Made by a program: the position numbers and the translations under genes. Below the pieces are notes generated by a model that was not told the DNA's origin, made no database searches, and saw only the letters and a program-made list of their open reading frames with translations. From CAZVFE01 sp964626405 (GTDB lineage Bacteria; Bacteroidota; Bacteroidia; Cytophagales; Spirosomataceae), in NCBI GenBank assembly GCA_964626405.1, contig CAZVFE010000009.1:1-39943 (forward strand): 39,943 nucleotides of DNA. Reading direction: 5' to 3'. Shown here piece after piece: positions 21,976 through 30,810 of the stretch (positions within the stretch are counted from its first letter, which is position 1; each line of letters opens with the position of its first letter).

Positions 21976-24900
21976 ATGGTCAGAAAAATCATTCATTTTA
22001 GTATTCACAATAAATTAATTGTGGGTCTATTGGTGATAGGAATGGCAATTTCGGGTATTTATTCATTTTTAAAACTCCCGATTGACGCCCTTCCGGATGT
22101 CACCTCTAATCAAGTACAAATTATCACGCAATCTCCTGCACTTGCGGCATCAGAAGTGGAGAATTTTGTTACATATCCTTTAGAATTAAGCCTAAGAACC
22201 ATCCCGAATACTCAGGAAATTCGATCTATGTCGCGCATGGGTTTATCCATCATTACAGTTGTATTTGATGATGATATACCTATGCAATATGCCAGACAAC
22301 AAGTTGATGAGAAAATCAAAATAGCGGAATCTACCCTTTTAAAAGGTTCTGGAAAACCAGAAATGGCTCCTATTACAACCGGTCTTGGCGAGTTTTATCA
22401 ATATACTTTAGAAGTTGATCCGAAATTTAAAAATAATTATTCCCTAACAGACCTTCGGACTATCCAAGATTGGATAATAAAACGACAATTATTAGGAATC
22501 AATGGGGTAGTTGAAGTTTCCTCATTTGGAGGATTTGTAAAACAATATGAAGTTGCTGTCAACCCAGAAATTCTCAAAAGTCAAAATATTAATATTTCAG
22601 AAGTCATCAATGCATTAGAAAAGAACAATGCAAATTCTGGAGGATCTTATATTGAGAGAAGCAATAATGCTTATTTCATCCGAACAGAAGGGATGGTGGA
22701 AAATATGAATGATATTGAGGAAATCATGGTTCGACCAGGATCCAATAGTGGTATACCTTTACTGATCAAAGATATTGGAACTGTTGGAATAGGCCATGCG
22801 GTAAGATATGGAGCCATGGTAAGAAATGGAGAAGGTGAAACCGTGGGTGGGGTTATGTTATTATTAAAAAATGCAAATGCTTCGGAAGTTGTAGTTAATG
22901 TAAAAAATCGGATTGAACAAATTCAAAGTAATCTTCCGGAGGGCATAAAAATTGTTCCTTATTTAGACCGCTCCGTATTAATAGGGAAGTCGTTCTCAAC
23001 GGTTCAGAAAAATTTAATTGAGGGAGGCTTAATCGTCATCTTTATTTTGATTTTACTATTGGGAAATTTTAGAGCAGGCTTAATTGTGGCATCAACAATT
23101 CCTCTTGCCTTATTATTTACCTTTAGTATGATGAAAATTTTTGGAGTTTCTGCAAATTTAATGAGTTTAGGGGCGATTGATTTCGGATTAATAGTAGATG
23201 GATCCGTGATCATTGTGGAATCCATCATTCATCGTTTTCAAATTTTAAAGAATTCGGAAAGTATTAATTTTGAAGATGAACTAGAGGCTTCTGCATTTAG
23301 TGTATTTAAATCTGCGGCCATGGGGGTATTTATTATCTTGATAGTTTATTTCCCAATTATGGCTTTGGGTGGAATTGAGGGGAAAATGTTTAGGCCAATG
23401 GCAGAAACGGTATCCTTTGCAATATTTGGCTCGATGATTTTATCATTGACCTATATACCCATGATTTCAGCCTTAGTACTTAAGAAACAAAATTTCAATA
23501 AAAGAAATTTAGCGGATAAAATTATGGATAAACTCTATTCTGGTTTCTCTCCAATTTTAGATTTTTCCATAAGCCGCCCTGTATTAGTTATTATTTTAGC
23601 TGTCTTCCTATTTATTACAAGTATTTGGAGATTTGGAAATATGGGAGGAGAATTTATCCCTGAATTAAACGAGGGGGATTTCGCAGTGGAAACATTATTA
23701 CCAACGGATGCATCATTATCCCAAAGTATCGAAATGAATAATGAGTCCCAAAAATTTTTATTAAAGGAGTTTCCGGATGAAATAATTTCAATTACCTCTC
23801 GAATAGGGGCTTCAGAAATCCCTACGGATCCAATGGGAATAAATAATTGTGACCTAATCATTCAATTATCAGAACCGAAGTATTGGAAAAAGGCAAATTC
23901 TTATGAAGAACTAGCACAAAAAATGGATGATGCACTCAATGTTTTTCCTAATATCAACTTTGAATTTACACAGCCAATTCAAATGCGTTTCAATGAATTA
24001 ATTGGGGGTTCAAAATCTGATATTGCTATTAAAATTTTTGGAGAAGATTTGAACATTTTATTTAATGAAGCAAGTGCCTTTGCGAAAAAAATTGGCTCAG
24101 TTGAGGGAATTGGAGATTTAAAGGTTCAGCAAATTGATGGAATTCCACAAATATTTATCAAACCAAATAGAAGAAAATTAGCTCAATTTGGGGTAAGTAT
24201 GGATGATATCAATTTATATACGCGAACAGCCTTTGCTGGAGAAAATATCGGTTCTGTATTAGAGGGAGAAAAAAGATTTGATCTAAGTTTAAGATTGAAT
24301 AGTAAATACCGAATGAATATAGAAAATATAAAATCATTGGCAATCCCTTTAAAAAATGGGGGGACAGTACCATTTTCTGCATTAGCTGATATAGAGTATC
24401 AATCTGCGCCAGTGGAGATTTCAAGAGATAATGCCAAGAGAAGAATTTCAATAGGAATTAATGTGAGAAATAGAGATATACAATCTGTAGTGGAGGATAT
24501 TCAAAAAATTGAAAAATCTGAATTAAACTTACCTTCTGGGTATTTCATTGAATATGGAGGAACATTTGAAAATCTAAAGGCAGCGAAGGAACGATTAATG
24601 ATAGTGGTACCTTTGGCATTGGTAATTATTTTTATATTATTATTTTTTACCTTCCAATCTTTATTAGATGCAGGAATTATTTATTTGGCAATTCCTTTAT
24701 CTGCTATTGGTGGTATATGGTCTTTAAGTTTGAGAGATATGCCCTTTTCTATTTCGGCGGGAATTGGCTTTATCGCCCTTTTTGGTGTAGCAGTTCTTAA
24801 CGGAATCGTATTATTATCCTATTTTAAGGAGTTAAAAGACACAACTGATTTATCCATTAAAGAAATTGTATTGAAAGGAGTAAGCACTCGGTTTAGACCT

Positions 24901-26280
24901 GTATTATTAACTGCTGCGGTAGCTTCCTTAGGCTTCCTACCAATGGCATTAAGCATGGCACCAGGCGCGGAGGTACAAAAACCACTAGCAACGGTTGTCA
25001 TTGGGGGCTTAATTACAGCAACTATCCTAACGCTTTTGGTTCTTCCAACGGTCTATTATTTCATCTATTCTAAAATGAAAATTAAGGTCTCAAAGGCTGC
25101 ATTGATTATACTATTTTTATTTATGGGTTTCTCAAGTTCTGCCCAAACCCATACAATAAGTTTGGAAGAATGTATTCAAATTGGGAAGAAAGAAAATTTA
25201 TGGATAAAGCAAGGAAATTTAAATTATCAATCGGCCTTGGAATTGATTAATTCTGGTAAGGAAATTGGTAAAACGATGGTGGATTACCAATTTGGTAAAA
25301 CCCAATTACCGACTAACAATGATTATTATTTATCCGTGGCACAAAGCATTCCTTGGCCAGGTTTAATCAAAAAACAAATTGAATATTTGGAAAGCCAGTC
25401 AGATTTGGAATTAAAAAATCAATTGGTCATTCAAACAATGGTAATTTCAGCAATTAGGAATTATTATACTGAATTGGTGATTCAAAATAAATTAATGGAT
25501 TATTATTTGAGTCAAGAAAAACTATTTAATAATTCGATGGAGGCGGCCAAGAAAAGTTTTGAAGTTGGTAGTACTGGTCAGCTCCCATTTATAAGTTTAG
25601 AGGCAAATTGGAAGGAATATCAGGTAAAAATTAGTCGTTTAAAAAAAGATATTGAAATTAGTTATGCTACCTTAAAATTTTGGATGAATTATGATAAGGA
25701 ATTCCAAGTTGAGGATAAGGCAGAAATTGATGAGATTTCTTTATTAAATGCCTCCATATTTACCAATCCAAGCTTGAGAGTTTTAGAGTCAGAATTAAAT
25801 TCGAAAAAAATAAAAATTGATTTAGAAAAGCAAAAATTAAAGCCTGAATTTAAAATTGGGATTGTTAACCAAAGTATTGAAGGAATTAAAAACCAGCCGG
25901 CAATAATGGCTGGAATAAATATTTCTCTATTCAAAGGTGCGCAAAAAGCACAAATTCAATCCGCTCAAAAAGCTTTTGAATCTAAAGAATTAGAATTAGA
26001 ATATAAGAAATCTAATTTAGAATTAAGTCACTCAAATCTTTTGAAGGAATTAATTAAATCGAATCAAACGATTGAATATTACGAAATAACAGGCTTATCG
26101 CAAGCGGAAATTTTAGAAAAAAATGGATTAGAATCCTATAAATTAGGGGAAATCACTTATTTGGAATTTGCACAATTGGCGAATCAGGCTTGGAAAATCC
26201 GAGAAGCTTATTTAAAAGAGCTTCAAAATAAAAATAAAATTTTAGTAGAAATTGAAACCTTAATAGGATATGAAGAATAA
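21976..26280 (+). CDS. czcA: CzcA-family heavy-metal RND pump fused to a TolC-like outer membrane protein
   Basis: A 1434-residue protein in two parts. Residues 1 to about 1033 are an RND exporter of the heavy-metal family, with 12 membrane segments and two periplasmic pore domains. The membrane motif DFGLIVDGSVIIVE carries Asp402, Asp408 and Glu415, the three proton-relay residues known in CzcA at the same numbers; it favours divalent ions (Zn, Co, Cd, Ni) over copper. From Met1034 an internal signal-peptide-like stretch (KAALIILFLFMGFSSSAQ) is followed by a TolC-like part of about 380 residues with long coiled coils. Substrate cannot be proven from sequence. It is followed by the adaptor with an 11 nt overlap. 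Confidence 0.93.
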   Translation: MVRKIIHFSIHNKLIVGLLVIGMAISGIYSFLKLPIDALPDVTSNQVQIITQSPALAASEVENFVTYPLELSLRTIPNTQEIRSMSRMGLSIITVVFDDDIPMQYARQQVDEKIKIAESTLLKGSGKPEMAPITTGLGEFYQYTLEVDPKFKNNYSLTDLRTIQDWIIKRQLLGINGVVEVSSFGGFVKQYEVAVNPEILKSQNINISEVINALEKNNANSGGSYIERSNNAYFIRTEGMVENMNDIEEIMVRPGSNSGIPLLIKDIGTVGIGHAVRYGAMVRNGEGETVGGVMLLLKNANASEVVVNVKNRIEQIQSNLPEGIKIVPYLDRSVLIGKSFSTVQKNLIEGGLIVIFILILLLGNFRAGLIVASTIPLALLFTFSMMKIFGVSANLMSLGAIDFGLIVDGSVIIVESIIHRFQILKNSESINFEDELEASAFSVFKSAAMGVFIILIVYFPIMALGGIEGKMFRPMAETVSFAIFGSMILSLTYIPMISALVLKKQNFNKRNLADKIMDKLYSGFSPILDFSISRPVLVIILAVFLFITSIWRFGNMGGEFIPELNEGDFAVETLLPTDASLSQSIEMNNESQKFLLKEFPDEIISITSRIGASEIPTDPMGINNCDLIIQLSEPKYWKKANSYEELAQKMDDALNVFPNINFEFTQPIQMRFNELIGGSKSDIAIKIFGEDLNILFNEASAFAKKIGSVEGIGDLKVQQIDGIPQIFIKPNRRKLAQFGVSMDDINLYTRTAFAGENIGSVLEGEKRFDLSLRLNSKYRMNIENIKSLAIPLKNGGTVPFSALADIEYQSAPVEISRDNAKRRISIGINVRNRDIQSVVEDIQKIEKSELNLPSGYFIEYGGTFENLKAAKERLMIVVPLALVIIFILLFFTFQSLLDAGIIYLAIPLSAIGGIWSLSLRDMPFSISAGIGFIALFGVAVLNGIVLLSYFKELKDTTDLSIKEIVLKGVSTRFRPVLLTAAVASLGFLPMALSMAPGAEVQKPLATVVIGGLITATILTLLVLPTVYYFIYSKMKIKVSKAALIILFLFMGFSSSAQTHTISLEECIQIGKKENLWIKQGNLNYQSALELINSGKEIGKTMVDYQFGKTQLPTNNDYYLSVAQSIPWPGLIKKQIEYLESQSDLELKNQLVIQTMVISAIRNYYTELVIQNKLMDYYLSQEKLFNNSMEAAKKSFEVGSTGQLPFISLEANWKEYQVKISRLKKDIEISYATLKFWMNYDKEFQVEDKAEIDEISLLNASIFTNPSLRVLESELNSKKIKIDLEKQKLKPEFKIGIVNQSIEGIKNQPAIMAGINISLFKGAQKAQIQSAQKAFESKELELEYKKSNLELSHSNLLKELIKSNQTIEYYEITGLSQAEILEKNGLESYKLGEITYLEFAQLANQAWKIREAYLKELQNKNKILVEIETLIGYEE

Positions 26281-27388
26281 AATAATTTTGGCCCTAATGA
26301 GTTTTACTATTTTTTCCTGTGGAAAAACTGAAGGGATTACGGAAGAAAAAAAGGAAATATCTGTAAATGAAATAGAATTAAGTAATGAGCAAATTACTAA
26401 CTTAAATCTGCAAACTGATACTTTATTAAAGGCAAATTTGCCTTTAAGCATTTCAGTAATTGGCAATATTGACATCCCTCCCAATGACTTAACAGAAATT
26501 TCCTTGCCCATAACAGCAAGAGCTATTTCAATGAAAGAATTATTACCCGGTAAATCACTTGAAAAAGGGGAAGTCTTAGCAGAATTTGAAAGTTATGAAT
26601 TTCTTGATTTACAAGAAAAATACCTTTCAGTAAAAGCAGAACTTGAAGCTAATTTAAAAGAATTGGAACGACAAAAATCTTTGCTAAAAGATCAGATTAC
26701 CTCCCAAAAAGAATTTGATAATATTAATTATAAGGTAAAATCTAATCAATCTATTTTAGAAAGTCTAAGATTAAAATTAGAAACTTTAAATATAGATATT
26801 AACAAATTAAACAAAGGTGAAATTGAAAATACAATAAAAATTATTTCCCCTTTTAAAGGAAATATAGGAATGGTGAATATTACCTTGGGAAAAACCTATA
26901 ATTCTTCAACCTCTTTAGTAAGCATTTTAAAGTCTGGTCATTTACATGCTGAGTTAAAGGTTTATGAAAAGGATATTTCTTCGTTAAGTAAAGGAAATAA
27001 GGTATTTATTCAAAATCTAAATGGCGAAAAATATGCGTCACAGGTATTTTTAATAGGAAAGACTATTGATCCAAACGAACGATTTATTTCAGTACATTCT
27101 CATTTTGAAAATGAAAAGGACCAAGATAAATTTATTTTGGGGCAGCAGGTAAACGCTGAAATAATTTTGGATAATAAAATCCAAACGGTGATTCCGATAG
27201 AAGGAATTGTTCAGGATGGAGAAAATGGTTATATCTTTTCTATTGAAGGCAATAAGATTTATAAAAATCCGGTTAGAATTCAAGGGCAATTTAAAGAATA
27301 TATTTCCATTATACCTACTGGTGAGATAAACGGGAAAATTATATTAAACCAAGCTTCTGGAATAATGAATATTTTCAATCAAGAATAA
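26270..27388 (+). CDS. Heavy-metal efflux periplasmic adaptor lipoprotein (CzcB/CusB type)
   Basis: A 372-residue membrane fusion protein that bridges the RND pump and the outer-membrane channel. The signal ends SCGK with Cys17, a lipoprotein site. Then comes the barrel and lipoyl-like part with AEFESYEFLDLQEKYLSVKA, a coiled-coil hairpin (residues about 115-180) rich in Glu, Lys and Leu, and the second half of the lipoyl domain (IISPFKGNIGMVNITLGKTY). It overlaps the pump gene by 11 nt and ends 4 nt before the convergent aldo/keto reductase gene. With the fused pump it gives a complete tripartite system from two genes. Confidence 0.9.
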   Translation: MKNKIILALMSFTIFSCGKTEGITEEKKEISVNEIELSNEQITNLNLQTDTLLKANLPLSISVIGNIDIPPNDLTEISLPITARAISMKELLPGKSLEKGEVLAEFESYEFLDLQEKYLSVKAELEANLKELERQKSLLKDQITSQKEFDNINYKVKSNQSILESLRLKLETLNIDINKLNKGEIENTIKIISPFKGNIGMVNITLGKTYNSSTSLVSILKSGHLHAELKVYEKDISSLSKGNKVFIQNLNGEKYASQVFLIGKTIDPNERFISVHSHFENEKDQDKFILGQQVNAEIILDNKIQTVIPIEGIVQDGENGYIFSIEGNKIYKNPVRIQGQFKEYISIIPTGEINGKIILNQASGIMNIFNQE

Positions 27389-27392
27389 ATAA

Positions 27393-28289
27393 TTAATCTA
27401 TTGAAAGATTCGGGCGTGAGGATTGGTAAAGTGCATACCAGTCTTCATGCTCTAATTCGATATTGAAGGCTTCAACAATATTATTAATTCTATTTTCTTC
27501 TAAAGTTCCAATAAGAGGAAGTGCCCCTAATTTTAAAATCCAGGCAACTGCCAAAGATTCAACGGAAGATTGATATTTTTCAGAGAATTCTTTTAATTTT
27601 TTTCTAATTTTTAGAGCCTTTTCATCTGTTCCTTTTTCTATTCTTCCACCAGCTAATGGAGAGACAGCCAGGGGGCGCATAAATTTTTGCTTGGTATAAT
27701 CTAATATACCATTTTCAAAAGCTCTTGTATCTAGTAAATTAAAATCCACATGATTGGAAACGATAGGAAAATCAATTAATGATTCCAATAATTGATGTTG
27801 ATAAACAGAGAAATTGACAATTCCTATATTCTTTACCTTTCCTTCCCGAATCATTTTTTGTAATTGAAAAGCCGTCTCCTCAATATTTGATATCGCATCG
27901 AGGTTTTCTAATAGAAATAGGTCTAAATAATCTGTATTTAAATTCTTCAAAGAATTGTCTACAGATACTTGAATATGTTTTGCAGAGGTATTTACATGAT
28001 GAACTTTGTAATTATTTCTAGACGAAGGAACACAAATTCCTGCTTTTGAACTAAGAATTATTTCATCTCTATTGATTGACTTATTCTTAATCAGTTTGCC
28101 AAAAGCTTCCTCAGCTTGGTAATCCGCATATCTATCTGCATGGTCAAAAGTATTGATTCCTTTTTCTAAACAAAAATCAACTAATTTTTGAATTTTATTT
28201 GAATCTAAATCTGCTGCAGACCATCTCCAAAAACCGTAAATAGCAGGAGATACTTTAGGTCCTGAATCACTCAGGTATATTTTTTCCAT
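27393..28289 (-). CDS. Aldo/keto reductase (YdhF-like) with His-to-Glu active site
   Basis: A 298-residue TIM-barrel NADPH oxidoreductase of the YdhF group. The catalytic Asp49 and Tyr54 (FDHADRY) and Lys82 (SSKAGI) are present. The usual catalytic His of the LxxxHxP strand is Glu128 in YLDLFLLENLD, as in steroid 5beta-reductase AKR1D1, where this change favours double-bond reduction over carbonyl reduction. The nicotinamide-binding end has LAVAWILKLGALPLIGT. It starts 1 nt after the HAD phosphatase gene. Substrate is unknown. The substitution could also mean a weak or altered activity. Confidence 0.88.
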   Translation of the reverse strand: MEKIYLSDSGPKVSPAIYGFWRWSAADLDSNKIQKLVDFCLEKGINTFDHADRYADYQAEEAFGKLIKNKSINRDEIILSSKAGICVPSSRNNYKVHHVNTSAKHIQVSVDNSLKNLNTDYLDLFLLENLDAISNIEETAFQLQKMIREGKVKNIGIVNFSVYQHQLLESLIDFPIVSNHVDFNLLDTRAFENGILDYTKQKFMRPLAVSPLAGGRIEKGTDEKALKIRKKLKEFSEKYQSSVESLAVAWILKLGALPLIGTLEENRINNIVEAFNIELEHEDWYALYQSSRPNLSID

Positions 28290-28290
28290 T

Positions 28291-28806
28291 TTAATTTAAT
28301 ATTTTAGTAGTGGCATCCAACAAACTCGGACATGTAAAATCTGCCTTTGTTTCTGCAGAGAAATCGGCAATTCGGATGGTTTTTAAATTTACTTTTTTAC
28401 CCGCCTCAATATCTCTTTCATGATCTCCAATCATCCATGATTTCTCAACATCAATATTGAATTTGGCTATTCCTCTTTCAATCATTAAGGAACTTGGTTT
28501 TCTGATTAAAGATTGTGTATCATATTTTTCGTGGTAAGGACAAAAATATAATTCATCCAATTCTACCCCCGTTCTTCTTTGTATTTCTTCATGAACCCAA
28601 ACAACATCTTCTCTTTTATAAATTCCTTTTGCTATACCACTTTGATTGGTAATTACTATTAATTTATAACCAGCATTCTTTAATTTTATTAAGGCCTCAG
28701 AAACGCCATCAAGAATAAATAGTTTTTCTGCAGACCAAACATAATCGACAAAATCTTTATTCAAAACCCCATCACGATCCAAAAATACAGCTTTATTTTT
28801 CTGCAT
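28291..28806 (-). CDS. HAD-superfamily phosphatase, GmhB-like
   Basis: A 171-residue HAD-IIIA hydrolase. The nucleophile pair is Asp10/Asp12 in FLDRDGVLNKD, followed by VITNQSG (51-57), RKP (102-104) and the MIGDHERDIEAG loop (about 125-136). GmhB-like enzymes remove the 7-phosphate of heptose bisphosphate (or of histidinol phosphate in HisB). Their usual zinc loop C-x-H-x(n)-C-x-C-RKP is only half present here: Cys89 and His92 remain, while the two later positions are Ser99 and Ile101. Zinc binding is therefore probably lost. It lies 3 nt after a membrane-protein gene and 1 nt before the reductase. Confidence 0.8.
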   Translation of the reverse strand: MQKNKAVFLDRDGVLNKDFVDYVWSAEKLFILDGVSEALIKLKNAGYKLIVITNQSGIAKGIYKREDVVWVHEEIQRRTGVELDELYFCPYHEKYDTQSLIRKPSSLMIERGIAKFNIDVEKSWMIGDHERDIEAGKKVNLKTIRIADFSAETKADFTCPSLLDATTKILN

Positions 28807-28809
28807 ATT

Positions 28810-29247
28810 TTAGAATAATCTATCCCAAGGAATTCTACTAACAATTAAAATTAGGGCTAAGGCATATAATTTCCAGGCCCTTTTATGTCTTTCTGGGCTA
28901 TCTGTTGATTTCTTATTTTTAGAATATGCAATCGTGATTAAAATCACAGCTAAAATATTGACAAAAATATGCTCAACTGCGAAATATCTAAGGCTAGAAT
29001 CCTTCATTGCCGCACCAAAATTTTGGAAGGCTTGCTGTGTTACCGGACTTAAAAATAAATATAAAACAAGCCCAATTAATAATTGAGTATGCGCAGAAAT
29101 TAAGAAAAATAATCCCGATTTACGGTCAGAATCCGTGAATTCAGTATTATTTCTTGAACCTTGAATTCCTCTAATAATGGCTAATATTCCAAAGACCAAA
29201 ACAGCCCAACGAAGAATGGAATGGATTTGTAAAACAAGTGCGTACAT
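28810..29247 (-). CDS. Small membrane protein (HSILRW type)
   Basis: A 145-residue protein with four hydrophobic segments (10-27, 45-66, 87-106, 122-137). It begins MYALVLQIHSILRWAVLVFG, with a His near the first helix; relatives in Bacteroidota are sometimes labelled cytochrome b-like, but I see no bis-His heme pattern that would support heme binding. A TATATTTG -7 element lies about 19 nt before its start, so it probably heads a run with the HAD phosphatase and the reductase. Confidence 0.6.
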   Translation of the reverse strand: MYALVLQIHSILRWAVLVFGILAIIRGIQGSRNNTEFTDSDRKSGLFFLISAHTQLLIGLVLYLFLSPVTQQAFQNFGAAMKDSSLRYFAVEHIFVNILAVILITIAYSKNKKSTDSPERHKRAWKLYALALILIVSRIPWDRLF

Positions 29248-29265
29248 ATTCTTTCAGTTTTTTTA

Positions 29266-29273
29266 CAAATATA
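29266..29273 (-). promoter_or_regulatory. -7 element for the gene at 29247
   Basis: The minus strand is TATATTTG, a full match to TAnnTTTG, 18 nt before the start codon; no clear -33 is visible. It would drive the three-gene run ending at 27393. Confidence 0.4.
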
Positions 29274-29348
29274 ATTTATTTATCTGATTTAATTGAAATT
29301 TGAGCTTCTTCCCATAAAAATTAGTAATTTTATAAAAAATTAAATTAG

Positions 29349-29726
29349 ATGGCATCATCATCCAAACTATTGGCCCTAATAAATGGGCGTTGTCCACAAT
29401 GTCATGATGGAAGGGTTTTTAAATATCGCTGGTTTAATATTATTAAATTTTCCGAAACAAATGAGAAATGCCCAGTTTGTGAGGTAAGATACGAGGTAGA
29501 ACCCGGATTTTGGTTCGGTGCAATGTATGTTTCTTATGCCTTTACCATTGGAATTATGTTGGTTGGCGCAATTATAATTTATAATTTTTTCAATGATCCC
29601 CCTGCTATGGGCTATGTAGTACCAATTGTGACTGTTTCATTAATAATGGTACCATTTAATTTTAGAATGTCTCGTGTTTTATTTTTACATTTATTCTCTG
29701 GAATAAAATATCGATTAAATAAATAA
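29349..29726 (+). CDS. DUF983 membrane protein
   Basis: A 125-residue protein. The N-terminus has two CxxC pairs, Cys15/Cys18 (GRCPQCHDG) and Cys41/Cys44 (KCPVCEVRYE), typical of the DUF983 zinc-ribbon-like region, followed by two membrane segments (about 56-79 and 88-107). The motif EPGFWFGAMYVSYAF joins the ribbon to the first helix. Function is not established; relatives are often found near respiratory genes. It lies 4 nt before the LptF/G gene. Confidence 0.85.
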   Translation: MASSSKLLALINGRCPQCHDGRVFKYRWFNIIKFSETNEKCPVCEVRYEVEPGFWFGAMYVSYAFTIGIMLVGAIIIYNFFNDPPAMGYVVPIVTVSLIMVPFNFRMSRVLFLHLFSGIKYRLNK

Positions 29727-29730
29727 AACC

Positions 29731-30807
29731 ATGAAGATCCTTGATCTTTATATTTTAAAGAAATTTTTAAAAACATATTTGTTCGCAGTATTAATTATTG
29801 TGGTCATCGTCATGGTCATTGATTATACTGAGAAAACAGATGATTTTATTCGTAAAAATGTTCCTTTAAAAGAGATCCTATTCGACTATTATCTTAATTT
29901 TATCCCCTATTGGGCAAATTATATTAGTCCATTAATGGTCTTTATAGCTACTGTATTTTTTACAGCTAATATGGCCGCAAGGACGGAAATCATTGCTTCA
30001 TTAAGTACTGGAATAAGTTTTACGCGATTGATGCGACCTTACCTAATTGGGGCTTCAATTATTTCCGTGTGGACATTCATCATGATGGGTTGGATAGTGC
30101 CAAATGCCAATAAAATCCGAGTTCCATTTGAAAATAAATATATTAACTCAAATTATTTCTTCGACAAAAGAAATTACCATGTAAAAATTGGTCCGGATTT
30201 ATATGCTTATTTAGAATCATATGATAATAATTTCAAAATTGGATATCGTTTTACTCTGGAAAAAATAAAAGGAGTAGATATTGAAAGAAAGATTTCTGCA
30301 GATAGAATTCTTTGGGATACAACCAATAAAAAATGGAGTTTAATGAATTATCAATTAAGGATTGATGAGCAAGGCAAAAAATTTGTAGAATCTGGCATCA
30401 AATTGGATACTGCTTTAAACCTCAGTCCAAAAGATTTTGAGAATAAACATTTAATTCAGGAAACTTTCACTTTACCTGAATTAGATGAACATATAAAATT
30501 GGTTGAATCAAGGGGTTCCGAGGGTATAGAGATTTTTTTAATTGAAAAATACCTTCGATTTACTAATCCGATTTCAGCCATCATTTTAACCATCATTGGA
30601 TTTCTGGTTTCTGCTAGGAAGTCGCGGGGTGGAGTAGGCTATAGAATAGCCCTTGGTTTTACGCTAGCATTCGTTTATATCATGTTTTTTATCATGAGTA
30701 AAGGAATCGCTGAAGGGGGAGGAATGCCGCCTTTATTGGCTGTTTGGCTCCCTAATATCATTTTTAGTATGATTGGCATAGGACTTTATTATTCCCTCCC
30801 AAGATAA
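29731..30807 (+). CDS. LptF/LptG family permease
   Basis: A 358-residue inner-membrane protein of the YjgP/YjgQ family. The lipopolysaccharide exporter uses two such proteins with LptB ATPases to take LPS from the inner membrane. Three N-terminal membrane segments (about 13-31, 52-75, 97-117) precede a periplasmic domain of about 150 residues, and three more segments follow (from about 276; 306-323; 332-355). Typical N-terminus: LDLYILKKFLKTYLFAV. I cannot tell LptF from LptG. It is 4 nt after DUF983 and 3 nt before the EamA gene; an LptB-type ATPase lies further on at 33516. Confidence 0.88.
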   Translation: MKILDLYILKKFLKTYLFAVLIIVVIVMVIDYTEKTDDFIRKNVPLKEILFDYYLNFIPYWANYISPLMVFIATVFFTANMAARTEIIASLSTGISFTRLMRPYLIGASIISVWTFIMMGWIVPNANKIRVPFENKYINSNYFFDKRNYHVKIGPDLYAYLESYDNNFKIGYRFTLEKIKGVDIERKISADRILWDTTNKKWSLMNYQLRIDEQGKKFVESGIKLDTALNLSPKDFENKHLIQETFTLPELDEHIKLVESRGSEGIEIFLIEKYLRFTNPISAIILTIIGFLVSARKSRGGVGYRIALGFTLAFVYIMFFIMSKGIAEGGGMPPLLAVWLPNIIFSMIGIGLYYSLPR

Positions 30808-30810
30808 TTC

